A DNA stretch of 64,000 bases from Calliopum simillimum (lineage: Eukaryota; Arthropoda; Insecta; Diptera; Lauxaniidae), in NCBI GenBank assembly GCA_951812925.1, contig OX638370.1:121534897-121598896 (forward strand). Reading direction: 5' to 3'. This document shows, in pieces, positions 58,059-64,000 of the stretch. The stretch's first letter is position 1. Each line of letters begins with the position of its first letter. The translations under genes and the position numbers were made by a program. The notes under the pieces are model-generated. The model was not told the origin of the DNA. It did not search any database and saw only the letters and a list, made by a program, of their open reading frames with translations.

Positions 58059-58933
58059 CACAGTGCGTTGAGCCCATACAAGCAATGGTCAAAAATAGAA
58101 GGAGTAGTTGGATATCGATGAAATTTGGTACTATAAGTACTTTAGGGTCGCTGAGCTCAAAAATGATCTCAGATTTGTTGTAAACATTATAGTTTTGCTA
58201 AAAACCAGGTATTTAGGACGATTTTCTTAAGCTCCATATATAACGATGATGAAAAAGTAATGTTTAATATTTAAAAATGAAATATACGTAGTAGAAATAA
58301 TGTTTTTTGTACTTTTGAGACCATTTGTGTTAATAAAAACAAAAAAAAATTTTCAACATAAATTTTATATATCATGCAAATTTTTCTTTTTAAGCATTTT
58401 TTAAAAAAAGAAAAAAAATATTTGTAGGACGAAGTAGGAAAAGTTATTTGCAGTTCTTGATTATATAGAGTCCGTACTAGTAGATTAAAAAAAAAAACGG
58501 CACTTAATTTTATACTATTTGTTTTTTTTTTTTTTCATCGAAATTTGTCAATTTCTGAAGTTTTTCATATGATAATATCATATATTAAAACCACTACAAT
58601 ATATACTAAATTATATATTTTCGAAAATTTTTTAGTTTTATTTATTTACTTAAATATTATTTATAATAAAAAACTTTACTTCGCTTGGTTTAATCAAAAG
58701 ACAAATTTTTGATAATTATTTGTTTAAGGGAACCCAAAACGAAGTGAATAAAACATGATTTTTTTTGAAAAATATCTCAACTTTGAAGTGTCACAGCGTA
58801 GCCAAAACTGAGTTTTTCCCATAAATATTTTGTTTTTATTTTATTGATACAATTACCTGTCGATTGATACCAATATTATTAGGTTTCGAGTCACAAAAAA
58901 TTTTGATTTTTGCCCACTAGCCAACGCAGTGTG
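58059..58933. mobile_element. Transib-like non-autonomous element 2
   Basis: Left end CACAGTGCGTTG; the right end in reverse complement is CACACTGCGTTG. Flanked by a perfect 5-bp duplication CGCCG (58054-58058, 58934-58938). Same hallmarks as 43938-44990 but a different interior. Downstream of the left heptamer, TCAAAAATA starts after exactly 23 bp. Downstream of the right heptamer, GCAAAAATC starts after 13 bp. No transposase. Confidence 0.78.
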
Positions 58934-61420
58934 CGCCGTAGTGGTATGAGTAGATAGATAGAGCGCAAGTAGAAAATAAAGGTTAACAGAATAGCTAAAG
59001 CACAACAACAACAACAACATCAAAAACCATAAAAACAATTATGAGTTTTCCTGTGAAAAAGTTTTTTAATTTTTTCTCCACACTGTGATAATGAGAATTT
59101 TTCGGTTTTTAGTGTTTCGTGTTTAGTGTTTCTCCCTAAAGCATTGTAATTTTAAATTTGTTTTTTTAATTTTAATCTGCCAAATTTAGAAAATTAATGG
59201 GTTAATTTTTCTAACTGCCAAAGGCTATAACCAAACATTTTGTTCAACGGCCGATATTCAAAAGAAACTTTTTCATATAACGGAATGTCATTTCACCCTG
59301 GGCTTTATATTTTCTCATTTATACTTCAGTTTTTATGAAAAAAATTTAATTTTACCCTACTTGGCTGCATTATGGCACACGCTTTATGGTTGGTATTTTT
59401 TGTTTGTTGTCACTTTTCTTTTTTTTTTTTCCTTACCACGCTTCAGTGAAGCAGTACAGAAGAAGGAAAAACAAAAAAAAAAAAATTAAATAAAAATGCT
59501 CTATTGAATATTTGCTTTAAAGTTACCCCAAAATTCTGTTGACCCTCCTCTCTCACTGTCTCATGATCATGGTCGAGCGCACCTCAAGTAACATTATCGC
59601 ATTACAGGACCCTTGCCAACTTGGCTGCACATAATTGTTGCAGTACCCTTTCTTGTGTTTATATGGATACTCTGTATACTACGGTCTATATGGAATGTTT
59701 CAAGTGGTCGCTAGCCAAGCGCGCAACGAGGGTTAAGTGTTGCTATCCATAGAAATTCCCTATAGGTTTTTTTAAAACTGGATATTACGCCAATATTAAG
59801 GTGGTTCCAAAAAACCGAAAATGCTTTTATTTAAATGAAAATGAAGCACTTTACTTTAAAATCGTTTTTGGTAAGCAAGCACATACTCCAAAGACTGTAC
59901 TTCAACCTTATCACATCGGAACGAAAAATTTTCAGCAACTGTTTTTGGAAATCATTTTCTGATTTGAAACTTTGTCCTGACTTAATTGATGTTTGACATA
60001 CTATGAGAAAAAAAAAAAAAATGTATTCATATGGGGATGTTCCAAATAATAATACCGCAGCCGCTTAGTTTTCATATAATTTTATTTATAATTCAAATTT
60101 TTTAGTTTAATTCAGTATTTTAATTTATAATTAAATGGTATTTAGTATTAATGAAGTTAATAAAATGAAATATGAAATGACTTAGAAAATTAAACAAATT
60201 GAAACTACTTCTTCATTCTACTTTAACGATTTTCCACTGAATAAATCTACTTGATTGATTCCACTAAGAATATGTCCACTTTACCGTTTTTTTGTTTTTC
60301 TACATATATTTCTACTTAAATGTGCTGTTGTTTGTCGCCTGATTAATGACGTCACAGATCCAGTTAGTTTTACATGTTGACGACAATAAGGGGATTCATA
60401 TTTTGTAATTATTGGGAATTCACATCCCTCATACATACCTATCTAAATACTTCTACAGAGCATGATTTTACCAGGGGGCTTTAAAATCATTGAAAGTAAC
60501 CTTCGTTATACTTAATCGCCTGGTGTGCAAATAAAAGTGCCAATAAGCATTTTTGGTATGTTTGTTAAAAGGAAACTATGAAGTGTGTATTTTAATTTTT
60601 TTGATACACCCTAATCTAAAATTTTGCTATTGTTCAATAAATTCAATTGATTTCGTTCATTGCTTCAGTAATCGAGTAATTATTTGTGTTATTTGTGATG
60701 ACTGTCAACTGTCGATAACAACTACAACAATGAGGAAAATCAACCGACAATAAAATAAAAACAACAGCAACAACAATTTCTCCTGGAGTTATTGATACCT
60801 TTTGCTGACCCTATTTCGGTATTTATTATGGTCTGGTTTTAAGTATCAATTGAAACTTGTCGTGAATTTAATTGATTGACTTGTTGTTGTTTTTATGGGA
60901 CTATAATGAATTAATTGTTTTATTTTTCTCTCAATTTTTTATTTATTTGGAAAACCCAAACAAGCGTAACCGTACCTAATGATACGAAAAGGGTTACCTT
61001 CATCCCTCAAGAAATAAGGAGACATTAAATACATTGTAATTTCAATGAGGTACACAAATTTTTGCAAAACATTTTGCAGAATGACGGAGGATGATAAATA
61101 AAAAAAAAAAACACAAACATTATTTCTTAAATTTAGAGTATTTTCCATTTCAAAAATGTATTTACTTGCTTTAAATTGCTTACTTTTGTTTCAAATGGAG
61201 TCTTCTGGAAATGTCTATTTGTCTTAAATTATTGAAAATTCAATTTCACAGACGTACAAATTTGAAACTTGTTTGTCTTTCTTGTTTTTTGTAGTCGATA
61301 ATGAGTGCTTGGGTCTTATTATTTAAGAGCGATTATGGCAGAAAAAGGACGAAATTTGCCTCAAACTACTTAGCAATTATTGCTCTTCTTAAGTCATAAA
61401 GGATATAACATGATACAGAG
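58934..61420. other. Intergenic
   Basis: No gene or clear element recognised; simple CAACAA and AT-rich tracts. Confidence 0.4.
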
Positions 61421-61424
61421 CAAT

Positions 61425-63216
61425 ACATTTCATTTCATTTCATTTCATTTCATTTCATTTCATTTCATTTCAATTCATTTCATTTCATTTCATCTCATCT
61501 CATTTCAATTCATTTCATTTCATCTCATTTCATTTCATTTCATTTCATTTCATTTCATTTCATTTCATTTCATTTCATTTCATTTCATTTCATTTCATTT
61601 CATTTCATTTCATTTCATTTCATTTCATTTCATTTCATTTCATTTCATTTCATTTCATTTCATTTCATTTCATTTCATTTCATTTCATTTCATTTCATTT
61701 CATTTCATTTCATTTCATTTCATTTCATTTCATTTCATTTCATTTCATTTCATTTCATTTCATTTCATTTCATTTCATTTCATTTCATTTCATTTCATTT
61801 CATTTCATTTCATTTCATTTCATTTCATTTCATTTCATTTCATTTCATTTCATTTCATTTCATTTCATTTCATTTCATTTCATTTCATTTCATTTCATTT
61901 CATTTCATTTCATTTCATTTCATTTCATTTCATTTCATTTCATTTCATTTCATTTCATTTCATTTCATTTCATTTCATTTCATTTCATTTCATTTCATTT
62001 CATTTCATTTCATTTCATTTCATTTCATTTCATTTCATTTCATTTCATTTCATTTCATTTCATTTCATTTCATTTCATTTCATTTCATTTCATTTCATTT
62101 CATTTCATTTCATTTCATTTCATTTCATTTCATTTCATTTCATTTCATTTCATTTCATTTCATTTCATTTCATTTCATTTCATTTCATTTCATTTCATTT
62201 CATTTCATTTCATTTCATTTCATTTCATTTCATTTCATTTCATTTCATTTCATTTCATTTCATTTCATTTCATTTCATTTCATTTCATTTCATTTCATTT
62301 CATTTCATTTCATTTCATTTCATTTCATTTCATTTCATTTCATTTCATTTCATTTCATTTCATTTCATTTCATTTCATTTCATTTCATTTCATTTCATTT
62401 CATTTCATTTCATTTCATTTCATTTCATTTCATTTCATTTCATTTCATTTCATTTCATTTCATTTCATTTCATTTCATTTCATTTCATTTCATTTCATTT
62501 CATTTCATTTCATTTCATTTCATTTCATTTCATTTCATTTCATTTCATTTCATTTCATTTCATTTCATTTCATTTCATTTCATTTCATTTCATTTCATTT
62601 CATTTCATTTCATTTCATTTCATTTCATTTCATTTCATTTCATTTCATTTCATTTCATTTCATTTCATTTCATTTCATTTTATTTTATTTCATTTCATTT
62701 CATTTCATTTCATTTCATTTCATTTCATTTCATTTCATTTCATTTCATTTCATTTCATTTCATTTCATTTCATTTCATTTCATTTCATTTCATTTCATTT
62801 CATTTCATTTCATTTCATTTCATTTCATTTCATTTCATTTCATTTCATTTCATTTCATTTCATTTCATTTCATTTCATTTCATTTCATTTCATTTCATTT
62901 CATTTCATTTCATTTCATTTCATTTCATTTCATTTCATTTCATTTCATTTCATTTCATTTCATTTCATTTCATTTCATTTCATTTCATTTCATTTCATTT
63001 CATTTCATTTCATTTCATTTCATTTCATTTCATTTCATTTCATTTCATTTCATTTCATTTCATTTCATTTCATTTCATTTCATTTCATTTCATTTCATTT
63101 CATTTCATTTCATTTCATTTCATTTCATTTCATTTCATTTCATTTCATTTCATTTCATTTCATTTCATTTCATTTCATTTCATTTCATTTCATTTCATTT
63201 CATTTCATTTCATTTC
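61425..63216. repeat. (TTTCA)n pentanucleotide satellite
   Basis: About 1.79 kb, roughly 355 units, almost perfectly pure after 61530. The only variants are ATTCA/CTCA types in the first 110 bp and two TTTTA units near 62682. The open frame spanning it exists only because the unit has no stop codon. Confidence 0.97.
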
Positions 63217-64000
63217 CTTACCAACTCATGGGGCCATTACTTCAAATGATTTTCTGCTTTACTGCGTAATATGTAGAATTGCATAGCCCGTATAATCCCC
63301 ATCAAAATTTATTATGATCCCAACATCCACCATCTTGGTTTTCTTAATAAATTCTGCAGATTTGAATGCTTTTATTTATGGCCTTAATTGGGTCTTAATT
63401 GAGTTGTTAATTGTCTTTAACTGCTTTTGAAGAACAACTCGAATAAGCCTTAGCATCTCAATGATACACGTAGATAATGAAAATAAAAGCTACGCAGCAT
63501 AAACCCTCATAGATTTTATTTCCGTTGAAATACCTTGGGAGCGAAATACTCGTGCAATACCATAAGACTGAAGCATTCAGACAAACATATATTATATACC
63601 TACCCATGCACATATGTACATAGCCTAAGTAGCGCATATACATTTATATTTACTTACAGAGATATCCACAATATGCGTAGATATTTATTTACGAGTCCAT
63701 TGAGTATATGTAGTGGCTAATTAGTTGGCCTTAAGTCAATGGCCAATAAAATTTGTACACATTTGTTTCATAAACATGCGGGGTCTATGTAGTAAGTTCT
63801 TCTGAATGCTTTGTATCGTTTTGAAGGTTTGAAGGCTTCAAAATTCGACTATGCTAGGCAAAATGTACAAAATAGGTTCTATATCCACACAACAACAAAA
63901 CAATGGATATATTGAAATTGTTTCTCAATTAGGCCCACTCACACATTGAAAACAGACGCGACTCGCATATTGATTTGTTCAATTGGTTTGCTAACCCAAT
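63217..64000. other. Right flank, no gene supported
   Basis: AT-rich unique-looking DNA; no ORF with recognisable features. Confidence 0.4.

Noticed and set aside
61380..63269. 629-codon open frame (repeating FHFIS)
   Set aside because: It is read through the TTTCA satellite, which has no stop codon on this strand; no start context or domain.
1..64000. CRISPR array, operons or prokaryotic genes
   Set aside because: Repeats are satellites or transposon ends without spacer structure; gene structure is eukaryotic.

Overview
This 64 kb window looks like gene-poor, repeat-rich, AT-rich nuclear DNA of a dipteran insect. A tephritid or related fly is the best guess. The reasons are short GT-AG introns, GGGCGTGGCACCGCCCAC dispersed repeats, a DD41D (rosa-type) mariner, a Penelope-like element with a GIY-YIG endonuclease, and many hAT, Tc1 and Transib-like non-autonomous elements. 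No prokaryotic gene organisation is present.

Two host genes can be supported. On the + strand, six exons (7166-7405, 8814-9858, 9915-10087, 10151-10391, 10460-10838, 12569-12763) join in frame into the last 756 codons of a proprotein. It has many dibasic/tribasic sites, a His/Glu-rich stretch and a 10-cysteine C-terminal domain, and resembles a neuropeptide or prohormone precursor; its 5' exon(s) lie outside what can be resolved. On the - strand, 27046-25826 encodes a 406-residue putative secreted protein with a signal peptide and no recognised family. A decayed glyoxalase II (HAGH) fragment lies at 17783-17943 and 19189-19262, split by a hAT element.

Region by region: 0.6-5.6 kb is an (ATTCA)n satellite with an intact Penelope-like element inside it. 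5.6-13.4 kb is the proprotein gene. 13.8-14.0 kb holds tandem tRNA-Lys primer-binding-site look-alikes. 17.8-19.3 kb is the HAGH pseudogene with a hAT that itself carries a retroposon-like insert. 19.4-24.1 kb has several foldback/MITE elements. 25.8-28.1 kb is the secreted-protein gene with an inverted repeat abutting its 5' end. 28.1-37.2 kb is a dense cluster of palindromic elements, several carrying tRNA-like (A box/B box) modules followed by T runs, plus a 1.56 kb Tc1 palindrome. 38-39.1 kb is a palindromic Tc1-type MITE. 40.4-43.5 kb is two hAT elements lying 11 bp apart (8-bp target duplication, 3 bp, then the second duplication), each with a perfect 8-bp duplication. 43.9-45.0 and 58.1-58.9 kb are two Transib-like elements with CACAGTG-type ends and CGNCG target duplications. 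53.7-54.6 kb is a rosa-like mariner with an apparent in-frame internal deletion. 61.4-63.2 kb is about 1.8 kb of (TTTCA)n.

The strongest candidates for something undescribed are the long-inverted-repeat elements whose arms carry tRNA-like Pol III modules, convergent in some copies, and the RSS-like Transib pair. Alignments were done by eye, so boundaries are approximate unless a target duplication is quoted.
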